From assembly GCA_013003715.1 (NCBI GenBank), contig JABDIN010000036.1, forward strand, positions 62,001 to 126,000: a stretch of 64,000 nucleotides of DNA. Direction: 5' to 3'. The notes under the pieces were generated by a model, which did no database searches, was not told where the DNA came from, and worked only from the letters and a program-made list of their open reading frames with translations. A program made the translations under genes and the position numbers. The stretch is from Desulfobacteraceae bacterium (lineage in GTDB: Bacteria; Desulfobacterota; Desulfobacteria; Desulfobacterales; Desulfosarcinaceae). Below, piece after piece: positions 1 through 9,110 of this stretch. Within the stretch, counting starts at the first letter, position 1, and the number at the start of each line of letters is the position of its first letter.

Positions 1-405
1 TCATCAGTTGCTATTCCGATGTTTCTTGATATTATTCATGAAGGTTTAATGAGAGCAACGTTGTTAAGCCAAACCCGCGCACGGCATTTGGAATAGTTCC
101 ATTGCCGTTGTTGTCTTTGGGAGATAATAGGGCAAGGTAATCATGGTCGGCTTTTGGACTTGAATTAAGGTGATGGTCAACGGCACTTGTATCTTCCAAT
201 CGATTCAACAAATTGAAATATAAGTAATTAACAATTGACGAGGGCAAGATGCACAACTGCCGCTTTCGGGTTGGTCGGGATAAAAAAGGGTCTTCCAAGC
301 GTTGATTCATCCTTAAATGAGGCGTTGCAAACAAGATATTGAAATGCATATACAAAATCAAATATAGCTCAATTTGAATTTATTTCAAGTGAATAACGCA
401 TAAAA
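1..405. other. AT-rich leader region without a convincing gene
   Basis: This stretch before the first clear gene is AT-rich. In forward frame 1 there is an open stretch from base 1 to a TAG at 94-96 (32 codons, including IPMFLDIIHEGLMRATLL). It could be the tail of a gene starting upstream of the window, but it matches nothing I recognise and an open stretch this short is expected by chance. A 109-codon reverse-strand open frame (32-361) has no ribosome binding site and no protein-like composition, so I do not call it. No repeat or terminator was seen. Confidence 0.4.
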
Positions 406-3276
406 ATGTCTAAAGGTGTAAAAGAATACATTCAAGCACTGATGCAATCTCCGGATTTTCGCTCCCGGGTTCGATATCATCAGGTGATTGACGAGCGGCA
501 AGCTGCCTACGCCGCGCCGGAAAAGGCATGGCCGGAAGATATAAATGGTATATTGAAAAAGAGCCATATTGCCGGATTGTTCCGGCATCAGGCCGCCGCC
601 GTTGATCTGATTCGAGCGGGCATCCACACGGTTGTCGCCACACCCACCGCCAGTGGGAAATCCATCATCTACAACCTGCCCGCACTCGAGCGCATCATTT
701 CAACGCCATCGGCAAAGGCGCTATATATCTTTCCACTAAAGGCACTGGCCCAGGATCAGCTTCGCACTTTTACAAAGATATCCGACATGTGTACCACCGT
801 TCATCCCACCGCCGCTATTTATGATGGTGATACCACGCCATGGTTCCGAAAGAAGATACGTGAAAATCCGCCAAATGTGATCATGACAAATCCGGAGATG
901 ATCCACCTTTCATTCTTGCCGTATCACCGGAAATGGGCGCCATTCTGGTCGGATCTTCAGGTCGTTGCCGTGGATGAGGTCCACACCTACCGTGGCATCA
1001 TGGGCTCTCACATGGCCAATGTCTTTCGCCGGCTGTTGCGGATATGCCGGCATTATGACGCCGCGCCGGTGTTTTCATTTACATCAGCCACGGTGGCGAA
1101 TCCGGCACAGCTCGCCCGGGAGTTGACCGGGCTTGAGGTGACCACCATTGATCAGAATGCCGCCCCCAGCGGGCGTCGTCATGTGGTCTTCATCAATGAC
1201 ACCGACAACTCGCCGGCACATTGCGCCATCCAGCTTCTAAAAGCCGCCTTGCCGCGCCAACTTCGCACCATCGTCTACACCCAGTCACGAAAAATGGCGG
1301 AACTGATCTCCATCTGGGCGCAAAACGGGGCCGGTAAATATGCCGGGAGGATCAGTGCCTACCGCGCCGGATTTTTACCTGAAGAACGGCGCCGGATTGA
1401 AGCCCGGCTGGCCAGCGGGGAACTTTTGGCGGTTATCTCCACCAGTGCGCTTGAATTGGGGATCGATATCGGTGATCTTGATCTTTGCATCCTCGTGGGG
1501 TACCCCGGCACAATTGTATCGACATGGCAGCGTGGCGGCAGGGTGGGGCGCAGCGGCCAGGAGTCGGCCCTTATCCTGGTTGCCGGAGAGGATGCCCTGG
1601 ATCAGTATTTCATGAACAATCCCGAAGATTTTTTCAGCAGGCGTCCGGAATCGGCAATCTTGAATCCGCATCAACCCGGTGTATTGGAAAAACATATGGT
1701 GTGTGCGGCCGCTGAACTGCCCTGGAAAGCCGAAGAAATAGGCGGATCACCGGCTCCTTTCCGGGTTGCGGCGGAGCGGCTGGTGTCGTCAGGGGCGTTG
1801 ATAAAGGACAGGAGCGGTGAAGTCTATTATTCATCGCAAAAGTACCCCCATCGACACGTCGATTTGCGGGGCGCCGGCCGCCGATTGCAAATCAAGTCCC
1901 TGCCCACCGGGGAGATCATCGGGGAAATCGACCATAACCGGGCTCAGCGCGAAGTCCACCCCGGTGCCGTATACATACATATGGGGCAAACCTATCGCAT
2001 AGAATCCTATCTGCCGGAAGCCGGCCTGATTGAGGCGATCCCTCGAAAATCCACATACTATACCCAGATAAAAGCCTTTTCCGAAATAGAGATACTTGAG
2101 ATAGCAGAAGAGAAAAAAGTTTTTGGTACAATGTGTTACCGTGGCAGGGTTAAAGTGACGGATCAGGTGTTGGGGTTCTACCAGAAGCAGGTAAGAACGG
2201 GAAAACGATTGCAGTATGTGGCATTGGATCTCCCACCACTAACCTTTGAAACCCAGGGCGTTTGGTTTACCATCGATGCGAACTACCACCGGAAAACGGA
2301 AAATAGCGACTATGATTTTATGGGGACCATTCATGCTGCGGAACATGCCGTCATCGGTATCTTCCCGCTGTTGGTAATGGCTGACCGGAATGATCTCGGT
2401 GGCGTTTCTACCCCTTATCATCCACAGATGTCCGCGGCCGCTGTTTTTATCTACGATGGCATCGAAGGTGGTGCAGGGCTGTGTTACGCCGCCTATGACC
2501 GGGCCGGAGAGCTGATGACCACAGCATTGAATGCCATCATCCGTTGTCCGTGCGACAACGGGTGCCCTTCCTGCGTTCAATCACCGAAATGCGGAAACGG
2601 CAACCGCCCCATGGATAAAAACGGTGCGGGCTTCCTCCTCCGGCAGATGACCGGGGATACAAACTTTAAACCGGCGCTGCGGATAGCAATTGAAGCGCCG
2701 GTAATCAAAAGCGACACTGCACTTCCGGAACGAAAGTCATCCCCGACTCGTTTCGGTGTTTTTGACATTGAGACGCAACGTTCTGCGGCGGATGTCGGCG
2801 GCTGGCACCGGGCGCAATTCATGAAGATAAGCTGTGTTGTCCTGTATGATTCGATTGATGGCAACTACTATGAGTTTGTGGACGGTCAGATACAGCAGTT
2901 CATTGATCACCTGCAGCAATTGGATTTGGTGGTCGGATTCAATATCAAGCGCTTTGATTATCGTGTGCTCAGCGGTTATTCGGATTATCCGTTTACTGAA
3001 CTGCCGACCCTGGACCTGCTTGAGTCGGTAAGCGGGCAACTTGGTTACAGGCTCTCACTGGATCACTTGGGCAAATGGACCCTGGGTGTTGGGAAAACCG
3101 CTGACGGACTGGCGGCACTTCGTTGGTGGAAGGAGGGTAAGATCGGGAAAATTCTGGAATATTGCCGTCACGATGTCACCATTACCCGGGATCTATACAT
3201 GCACGGGAAGGCGCATGGATATCTGCTATACCGGGATAAAACCGGCCAGGACCTGCAAGTGCCGGTGAGCTGGTGA
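406..3276 (+). CDS. MrfA-type DEAD-box helicase fused to an MrfB-type DEDD exonuclease
   Basis: The first ~700 residues form a superfamily 2 helicase of the YprA/MrfA (Hrq1-related) family. The Walker A (ATPTASGKS, K85) and DEVH box (D190-H193) are intact. A DUF1998-type zinc module follows (C714, C716, C720, C723, C729). After residue ~780 comes a DnaQ/RNase H-like exonuclease domain with FDIET (D787, E789), the NIKRFD motif (D851) and YxxxD (Y919, D923), the four acidic residues of a DEDD nuclease. In Bacillus subtilis the helicase MrfA and exonuclease MrfB are separate neighbouring genes for mitomycin lesion repair. Here one 956-residue chain carries both, which suggests coupled unwinding and 3'-5' degradation. 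The start ATG has no clear ribosome binding site. The domain calls are secure; the role in crosslink repair is by analogy. Confidence 0.85.
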   Translation: MSKGVKEYIQALMQSPDFRSRVRYHQVIDERQAAYAAPEKAWPEDINGILKKSHIAGLFRHQAAAVDLIRAGIHTVVATPTASGKSIIYNLPALERIISTPSAKALYIFPLKALAQDQLRTFTKISDMCTTVHPTAAIYDGDTTPWFRKKIRENPPNVIMTNPEMIHLSFLPYHRKWAPFWSDLQVVAVDEVHTYRGIMGSHMANVFRRLLRICRHYDAAPVFSFTSATVANPAQLARELTGLEVTTIDQNAAPSGRRHVVFINDTDNSPAHCAIQLLKAALPRQLRTIVYTQSRKMAELISIWAQNGAGKYAGRISAYRAGFLPEERRRIEARLASGELLAVISTSALELGIDIGDLDLCILVGYPGTIVSTWQRGGRVGRSGQESALILVAGEDALDQYFMNNPEDFFSRRPESAILNPHQPGVLEKHMVCAAAELPWKAEEIGGSPAPFRVAAERLVSSGALIKDRSGEVYYSSQKYPHRHVDLRGAGRRLQIKSLPTGEIIGEIDHNRAQREVHPGAVYIHMGQTYRIESYLPEAGLIEAIPRKSTYYTQIKAFSEIEILEIAEEKKVFGTMCYRGRVKVTDQVLGFYQKQVRTGKRLQYVALDLPPLTFETQGVWFTIDANYHRKTENSDYDFMGTIHAAEHAVIGIFPLLVMADRNDLGGVSTPYHPQMSAAAVFIYDGIEGGAGLCYAAYDRAGELMTTALNAIIRCPCDNGCPSCVQSPKCGNGNRPMDKNGAGFLLRQMTGDTNFKPALRIAIEAPVIKSDTALPERKSSPTRFGVFDIETQRSAADVGGWHRAQFMKISCVVLYDSIDGNYYEFVDGQIQQFIDHLQQLDLVVGFNIKRFDYRVLSGYSDYPFTELPTLDLLESVSGQLGYRLSLDHLGKWTLGVGKTADGLAALRWWKEGKIGKILEYCRHDVTITRDLYMHGKAHGYLLYRDKTGQDLQVPVSW

Positions 3277-3303
3277 AGGTGGGAGGTTTCCGGCAATTTT
3301 CCT

Positions 3304-4413
3304 TTAGGTGATGTCCTCATTTCCGGATCTGCGCTGGTCCTTGATCATGGAGCGGCCGGGAATAAGTGTTTGGGTGCTGACCACTTCCGGAATCTGACGC
3401 ATATGCGTGGTAACGAATTCGGATATGATTTCCGCGTCCGAAGACAACAGGTCCCGGGTCAGTACAATTTTGATCAAGATATCCACTGTGCCGTGTATGG
3501 AATGGATCTCCCGAACTTCATTCAAGGAGAATAAATTGTCCATGATACGGTTTTCATCTTTTGCCCGAATATTCATCAGAATGAATGCCGTTATTTCCCG
3601 AAGCATTTCCGGATACTCGAATTCCCGTTTCTGAGCCATTTTTTTTCTGAACGCCTCCATGTCTTTTGGGATCAAATTGTCGATACCGATGCCGTATTTT
3701 CGGCGGCGCCCCTTTTCCCATTGGTGATAGGAGACATAGGCATACAAATCATCAAGGGTTCTGCCTTTAAAATGATTCAGCAGGTTGCCTTTACGGATGA
3801 TGGCCACCAGGGGACTGTAAATCGTGAGATACCAGTCTTCCGCCGCCTCTGTAATGGAAACGGTTTTTCCCGGCGATCGGTTCAATTGTTTCTGGTGCAG
3901 CTCGATCTGATTCAACAGGTACGCATACTGCCCGAGTTCGGTAAGCTTGATGGTATACGGCAACCTTGTTTTTTTTACAAAAACAGCGCGTTCCCGGTAC
4001 AACACGTTTTCGATTGTGTTTTTGGAGGGGATGAATTCGACGATACTGGCCCGGATATCGGAACGTTTGAGGTCTTTGGCGGCAGCGATTCGATGATTTC
4101 CATCCAGAACGTAATATTCATCCTTGATCTGGTATAGCTTGACCGGCGGCAGCTCTTTCCCTTCACGCATCTTTTTTTTAACCTGCTCAAACCGGTCCGT
4201 CGGCAGGTGTTGTTTGGGGCGGAATTTGCCATCAAAATCATGATAACGCCCGACACTGCCTACGATTTGATCCAAAGGCACACGGCAGATACCGCGTTCC
4301 ACGGCATCATAGGCGGCCTCGGATTCTTGATCCGCAGTGAATGATTTTACTTCATCCGGGTCCAGGCGTTTCCCAAAAAAATGCTTCAACTTGTCCAGGG
4401 TGTTATTTTTCAT
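3304..4413 (-). CDS. ParB-like domain / DUF4032-like / Lrp-type RAM domain protein
   Basis: Three parts can be seen in 369 residues. Residues ~43-130 are a ParB/sulfiredoxin-fold domain with the signature LDGNHRIAAAK (103-113). Residues ~185-250 carry the pattern W..tiYsPlv..ir..nll..F.gRT..DLY.yvs, resembling DUF4032. Residues ~275-352 look like an Lrp/AsnC ligand-binding (RAM) domain: an alternating beta-alpha-beta run with HGTVDILIKIV and IPEVVSTQTLI. No helix-turn-helix is evident, so ligand-controlled protein-protein or nucleotide binding is more likely than classic partition. It is the last gene of a minus-strand operon and overlaps the phosphoesterase gene by 11 bases. The precise function is unknown. 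Confidence 0.7.
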   Translation of the reverse strand: MKNNTLDKLKHFFGKRLDPDEVKSFTADQESEAAYDAVERGICRVPLDQIVGSVGRYHDFDGKFRPKQHLPTDRFEQVKKKMREGKELPPVKLYQIKDEYYVLDGNHRIAAAKDLKRSDIRASIVEFIPSKNTIENVLYRERAVFVKKTRLPYTIKLTELGQYAYLLNQIELHQKQLNRSPGKTVSITEAAEDWYLTIYSPLVAIIRKGNLLNHFKGRTLDDLYAYVSYHQWEKGRRRKYGIGIDNLIPKDMEAFRKKMAQKREFEYPEMLREITAFILMNIRAKDENRIMDNLFSLNEVREIHSIHGTVDILIKIVLTRDLLSSDAEIISEFVTTHMRQIPEVVSTQTLIPGRSMIKDQRRSGNEDIT

Positions 4414-5002
4414 TCGTATCCAGAAAAAAGTGGCCGAAGCAGTTAATGATGATGGTTGTATTTTCAGTGCTCATTCGTTCCCGGTCATCGGTAAACGATT
4501 GGTGGATATGTCCATGTAAAAAATAAGGTGGATGGTGTCGATGGATGATGTGCCGAAAGCTTTTAAATCCCCGGTGACATAAGTCTTCCTTGTCATGTAC
4601 ATAACGGGGGGGCGCATGGGTGACAACGATGTCGATTCCCTTCTTCCACCATATGTCAGGTTTAAGTTTCCATATCATCCATCGCATCTGGGCTTCGGTG
4701 TATTGAAAGGGACCGCCATTATACCAGCGCGAGCCTTCCAGGCCCAGAATGCGCAGGCCTTCTATACGCACGATTCGCCGATGAATGTTTATACAACCTT
4801 TTGGCGGCGAAGCGGCATAACGGATATCATGGTTGCCCTTAATATAAAATAACGGCACTTCGAGTTCTTCACGCAAAAAGGTCAGATATTCCGGAGGCAG
4901 GTCACCGCACGAAATTACCGCATCCACCACACCGAGGTGCCGGCGGTCGAAATCGTGGTACAACATCGGCACCACGGCGTCGGATACACATAATATTCTC
5001 AT
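4403..5002 (-). CDS. calcineurin-like metallophosphoesterase, atypical first metal motif
   Basis: A 199-residue single-domain calcineurin-fold phosphoesterase. Visible metal-binding motifs are SCGDLP (residues ~31-36), GNHD, VTHAPP and HGHIHQS. The first motif, normally DxH, reads SDAVV here, so the second metal ligand is replaced. Cytosolic; no signal peptide. It overlaps the downstream ParB/RAM gene and follows the DUF89-like gene by 12 bases, so it is certainly co-transcribed. The substrate is unknown: nucleotide, phosphosugar or phosphoprotein are all possible. Family call is firm, specificity is not. Confidence 0.8.
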   Translation of the reverse strand: MRILCVSDAVVPMLYHDFDRRHLGVVDAVISCGDLPPEYLTFLREELEVPLFYIKGNHDIRYAASPPKGCINIHRRIVRIEGLRILGLEGSRWYNGGPFQYTEAQMRWMIWKLKPDIWWKKGIDIVVTHAPPRYVHDKEDLCHRGFKSFRHIIHRHHPPYFLHGHIHQSFTDDRERMSTENTTIIINCFGHFFLDTNEK

Positions 5003-5014
5003 GTCGCCGACCGA

Positions 5015-6823
5015 TTACGAAACCGAAACATCTGCAAAGACCCGGTCATACATCTTGCCCACGCCATATTCCGCTCTTCGCATGAACTTTTCCTTTGCCG
5101 GTCCGATAATCTGCATCTCACGGTATTTTCGCTGCACATCCAGAGCGATATTCATTTCCTTGGTGCAGCCTGTGCTGAAAGTGGCGTCTTTACCCACCCA
5201 TTCCGGCGGGACTTTTAAGCGCATCAATTCAAAAGCTTTGACAATATCGTCATAGGTTTGAAAGCGCCAGATGTCGATCAAGCCACTGCGTTGAACGATT
5301 TCCCACATGTACATCAGATCATCGGCATCCATACCGAATTCGAAATATTCCGACGGGTTGATGATGAATGTTTTCGATGTATATTCTTTAAGGTATTCGA
5401 CAAATATGGACATTACCTTCTTGGCGACCTGGATTCTACCAGGGATGGAACCGATAATACCACTGTAAAACATCACCGTCATGTTATTTTTCTTGGCGTT
5501 CTCCATCCGGTCCACGATGGTTTTCGCCTTGTTCTCCAGGTCCTGGTGTGAAAATTTGATGACCGCTTCATGCCGGGGTTTGTACGCGATCACCGCCTGC
5601 CCCTGTTCATCCGCGCTGATGTTATAGATATCCTGGGTAAACTGAAAATGGGTGTCGAAAAACCGCCGTTTCTGATCCACACCCCGGGAGACGACCAGGT
5701 CCACCTCTTTGAAAAACCGGGCGAAGGTCGTTGATGTCAGCAGCAAATTGAGATTTTCACTGGTATTGTCGCTGATGATAAAAATGTCCTTATCGCTGCG
5801 CAGGAGGCGCACCAATTCATTTTTTCCCATATTTTTTTCATGGACGAGTAAGGCCTGATTGAGCACCGCGCTTAAAAATTCTTCTTCTTCGGCATCCTTG
5901 AATAGGGCTTTCGTAAATAAAGGCCCGTCTTTAAAAGCGATGATGACCTTGTGCCCTTGTTTGATCAGGAAACGGATGACAAAAAGATCCAGCACCACTT
6001 CTCCGCTTTCATCGGCCAGCCACAATATTTTTTTTGAATTACCGCGGTCCGAACAGTCGAGGAATCCCAGAGCGTTTAATAACGACGAATTGCCGTTGCC
6101 TTGAATGGGTTTTGAAATGAGATCCAGTAAGTCGTCCCTGGTTGTGGCGTGATGGCTCTCATTATCCCATGGGGTGGCCAATGCACACAATGATATCAAC
6201 CGTTTAAATTCTATTATACCCAGCAGTTTTTTAATGTCGGACAAGGTTTCGGGCGGGTTGTCGATTTCGGACCGGTCGACATGATTCAGTGCATCGTAAA
6301 AAGCAGCACTTTCAAGCAGTTCAACCGCTTTTCGATTCCTTCTCAATTTTTCCGCTTGAAACGGGTCTTCAATTTGCGTGCGTTTCAAAAAAATGCTCAT
6401 CAACCGTTTTTCGAGACGTGACGGGATCATCAGTTGGTCCCGGGTCTCATGCTTATGCTTTATGCGAATCAGGGATTCCAGGTATTGTTTCTCCCACGTA
6501 TCTTCTATCTTTTCGGTGATCACGTCCAGGATACGTTCCAGGACATCTGCATACTCCTGCTGAACCAATGGCGACTTTTTCCGCTGCATGATGGCTTTGA
6601 ACATCTGGTCGGAACATGGGAAATAACGTTCACCATTTTCAGTGTATATCATGAAACGCACTTGTTCATCCGTAGCCGCGTGGTCGGGAAATGTGTACCA
6701 ATCCAAATGGTTTTCAATGTAAAAGGCAGTGAACCATGCCGCCTTGTCGGGCTTGTCGCTATCAGCGGTCGATGCCTTTATGTTGGATCCGGAGGCCTCG
6801 GATCGTTTTTTTTTCAAGGTCAT
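5015..6823 (-). CDS. DUF89 (ARMT1)-like protein with altered active-site motif
   Basis: A 602-residue soluble protein. The second half resembles the DUF89 damage-control phosphatase fold: a LADESGEVVLDLFVI stretch (compare the family's DNxGE/DNSG), then KVIIAFKDGP, and DLVVSRGVDQ further on. The conserved Asn after the first Asp is Glu here and the usual NDxT-like motif is not recognisable, so catalysis may differ or be lost. The N-terminal ~230 residues are helical and charged, with no recognised domain. DUF89 enzymes are metal-dependent and act on reactive phosphosugars and phosphometabolites. The neighbours are HAD and calcineurin phosphatases and a glycosyltransferase, consistent with sugar-phosphate housekeeping. 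Medium confidence for the family, low for the activity. Confidence 0.6.
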   Translation of the reverse strand: MTLKKKRSEASGSNIKASTADSDKPDKAAWFTAFYIENHLDWYTFPDHAATDEQVRFMIYTENGERYFPCSDQMFKAIMQRKKSPLVQQEYADVLERILDVITEKIEDTWEKQYLESLIRIKHKHETRDQLMIPSRLEKRLMSIFLKRTQIEDPFQAEKLRRNRKAVELLESAAFYDALNHVDRSEIDNPPETLSDIKKLLGIIEFKRLISLCALATPWDNESHHATTRDDLLDLISKPIQGNGNSSLLNALGFLDCSDRGNSKKILWLADESGEVVLDLFVIRFLIKQGHKVIIAFKDGPLFTKALFKDAEEEEFLSAVLNQALLVHEKNMGKNELVRLLRSDKDIFIISDNTSENLNLLLTSTTFARFFKEVDLVVSRGVDQKRRFFDTHFQFTQDIYNISADEQGQAVIAYKPRHEAVIKFSHQDLENKAKTIVDRMENAKKNNMTVMFYSGIIGSIPGRIQVAKKVMSIFVEYLKEYTSKTFIINPSEYFEFGMDADDLMYMWEIVQRSGLIDIWRFQTYDDIVKAFELMRLKVPPEWVGKDATFSTGCTKEMNIALDVQRKYREMQIIGPAKEKFMRRAEYGVGKMYDRVFADVSVS

Positions 6824-6855
6824 TTTTTGTCCTTACGATGCTGGTTTATGTGCCC

Positions 6856-7710
6856 TCAATCGAAGTGGTCTATCATTTTCACAAGCTGACCGAACCCGGT
6901 GATCACAAGGTCGGGAACGACGCCGAAACAGCGTGGATCCTTCTCCCTGAGACGAAGGGATCGCCGGTCACCTGCAAACAGGGCGGTCTGGAAACCACTG
7001 CGTGCGGCCGGCATGATATCATTTGCCATATCATTTCCGATGTATAGCACATTGGACCGGTTGATACCTTTTTTTTCAAGCCGGGAGGCGCAGATTTCAA
7101 AGAGCGCCTGCTCGGGTTTGCCCATCCCCAGTTGATAGGAGTATATGCATAAATCGGATTGAAACCCCAGCGCCGTCGTCGTTTTTTTGTAATACCATTC
7201 AAACAGGCAGGGGGTATAAAACTGGGCATTGGAGAGAATGCCCATGGCGATATCTGCCGATTGACAATAGGCGATCACCTCTTTCGCATCCGGCATGGGG
7301 TATACCGGATTGACGATCAATTCATAGCCGGCGGCGAATTCTCTGATCTTTTCCGCATCCGGCCAGCCTAATATCCGCTCCCATATCTCGAGGATATCCA
7401 CCTCCGGGTATTCGATGCCGCTTTCTTTCTTCGTCTGGTGAACGGCCCTTATGGTATCATGCAATTGGCGTCGAAGTGATGCCGGCGAGGATTCAAGGTC
7501 ATGGAGCGTAAACAAGGATACCAATTCGGCGGAGTTGGCCGTAGCGGTGGCCTCGGTTCCGATATCGCCGGAGCCGCTGATAAAAAGGGTGCCGTAAATG
7601 TCAAACACAACGGCCTTAACGGGCTTTATCAGCTCTCCCCGGGATACCAGGAATGTGGGAATAGGGGACATCGGCGTTAAACGGGGTATGGGCCGGCATT
7701 TATTCGCCAT
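6856..7710 (-). CDS. HAD-superfamily hydrolase
   Basis: A 284-residue HAD-fold hydrolase. Motif I is VFDIYGTL; the residue two positions after the nucleophilic Asp is Tyr, as in haloacid-dehalogenase-type members, rather than the Asp usual in phosphatases. Motif II is ILSNAQF, the motif III region has GMGKPEQALF, and motif IV is YIGNDMANDI. A helical cap lies between motifs I and II (~residues 75-170). Cytosolic. Its start overlaps the end of the glycosyltransferase gene by 11 bases, so they are translationally coupled. It probably acts on the product or donor of that glycosyltransferase, but this is inference from context. Confidence 0.8.
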   Translation of the reverse strand: MANKCRPIPRLTPMSPIPTFLVSRGELIKPVKAVVFDIYGTLFISGSGDIGTEATATANSAELVSLFTLHDLESSPASLRRQLHDTIRAVHQTKKESGIEYPEVDILEIWERILGWPDAEKIREFAAGYELIVNPVYPMPDAKEVIAYCQSADIAMGILSNAQFYTPCLFEWYYKKTTTALGFQSDLCIYSYQLGMGKPEQALFEICASRLEKKGINRSNVLYIGNDMANDIMPAARSGFQTALFAGDRRSLRLREKDPRCFGVVPDLVITGFGQLVKMIDHFD

Positions 7711-9109
7711 ATCTCCCCCATTTTAAAAGACTGAAATTATCAGGGGTCAAAAATCGCTTTATCAATTCGGTTTTATCGATGCGATGATCGACGGTGGTTT
7801 CCATAACATTTTCATAAATCCCGATGAGCGTCTGCGCATATGCCGTCCGGTTGAATGATTGCTGAATAACCCTTTTATTCAAGGCGATTATGTCGTCATC
7901 CGGAGATACATTCTTCATCCCAATGAGAAACGGATTGCGTGAGGCCAATTCGTCCTTCACACCGGGTTCCGTTAACACTTTTAATATCACCCGGCGTTGA
8001 AGCGTTTCATCGAGCATCCCGAAATCGAAAAATCCACCGGATTTCACCCGCTCATATCCGTGATCGATATCGGCAGCGGATATGGTCACCTGAAAAGCCG
8101 TTGCGGCACGAGTGACAGCCGCCGTCCATTTGCCAAGAAACCGTTCTTCCCCGATCCATTCGACGGGCACACGGATCTTCGCATAGAGGTGATCGAGGTC
8201 AAGTCCCTTGTCTTGAAAATCTCTACAGATATCGGGTAAAATTCGGCCATACAGCATTTTATCCGCTATCCACGGTTCCAGAAAAGAAAAGCCGAATCCC
8301 TCGGTGATGCTGGTGGTGACCATATGGGTCGCGGCATTCACGAGACCGGGGAATGAATTGGCGGAGCCCACATTAAAATGCACATTCAGGTGGTGGTGGC
8401 GGACGAAATCCGCCCAATCCTCATAAGCCTGCAAATCCACCCTGCTACTGGGGGGTTGGGTGATGCCGATGGGGAATTGTGGATCGGTGAACAAAGACAA
8501 TAAAACCGCTTCACCAATATTTTTGCGACGCAATCCCCGAACCGGATACAGAATATATGAGGGTGCGGCCTTCGATGAATCCGGCGACGTTGGCGGCCCC
8601 ACCATATTCGGCAGCAGATGCAGTCCTCCAGGTTTCAAACCACTGTGTTTTAAAATCGCAAAATCCCTGGCATTGATCACGCAATAGTGACAATTAGCGG
8701 GATATGGATCCGTGTTAAACAATGTCGGACGGCCGTCTTCCGCAAAATCATGGATTTGAAGCAACAACCGGAATCCTCTCTGGAGAAGGATGGGCAGGAC
8801 CTTCATCAGACCGGCGTTTTTTGCAAGGGTTGGATTGTGCACATGAAGCAGATCACAACCCTCCGGCCATCTGTCATGGATGGCATCCTCGATCATCCGT
8901 GCGGTTTCCGGCGGCGGAAAGGCTTCCCGCATAACGCTGTCATAGGCCAGCCCGGGTACATGGACCACCGGAACCGGCAGGGGGCGGGGTGACGGTTCGC
9001 CCGAGAGCACCAACAATTCGTGCCGTTCTCCAAGGGCTTGTATCTGACGGTGGATGACCGTGGTTACACCACCGGTTTTCAAATGATAATGCAGGAAGAC
9101 GATTTTCAT
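7700..9109 (-). CDS. GT-B glycosyltransferase (group 1 type)
   Basis: A 469-residue soluble glycosyltransferase. The N-terminus FLHYHLKTGGVTTVI is the Gly-rich acceptor-side loop of GT-B enzymes, followed by LLHVHN. The C-terminal half has the donor-side pattern TEGFGFSFLEPW, comparable with the E-x7-E motif of family 4 enzymes. There is no membrane segment. It starts one base after queC ends and overlaps the HAD gene. Donor and acceptor cannot be read from sequence. Nearby manA (mannose-6-phosphate isomerase) makes a mannose-derived donor conceivable, but it lies on the opposite strand. Confidence 0.75.
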   Translation of the reverse strand: MKIVFLHYHLKTGGVTTVIHRQIQALGERHELLVLSGEPSPRPLPVPVVHVPGLAYDSVMREAFPPPETARMIEDAIHDRWPEGCDLLHVHNPTLAKNAGLMKVLPILLQRGFRLLLQIHDFAEDGRPTLFNTDPYPANCHYCVINARDFAILKHSGLKPGGLHLLPNMVGPPTSPDSSKAAPSYILYPVRGLRRKNIGEAVLLSLFTDPQFPIGITQPPSSRVDLQAYEDWADFVRHHHLNVHFNVGSANSFPGLVNAATHMVTTSITEGFGFSFLEPWIADKMLYGRILPDICRDFQDKGLDLDHLYAKIRVPVEWIGEERFLGKWTAAVTRAATAFQVTISAADIDHGYERVKSGGFFDFGMLDETLQRRVILKVLTEPGVKDELASRNPFLIGMKNVSPDDDIIALNKRVIQQSFNRTAYAQTLIGIYENVMETTVDHRIDKTELIKRFLTPDNFSLLKWGRYGE

Positions 9110-9110
9110 C

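Noticed and set aside
32-361. Reverse-strand open frame of 109 codons
   Set aside because: No ribosome binding site, no known pattern, low-complexity AT-rich composition.
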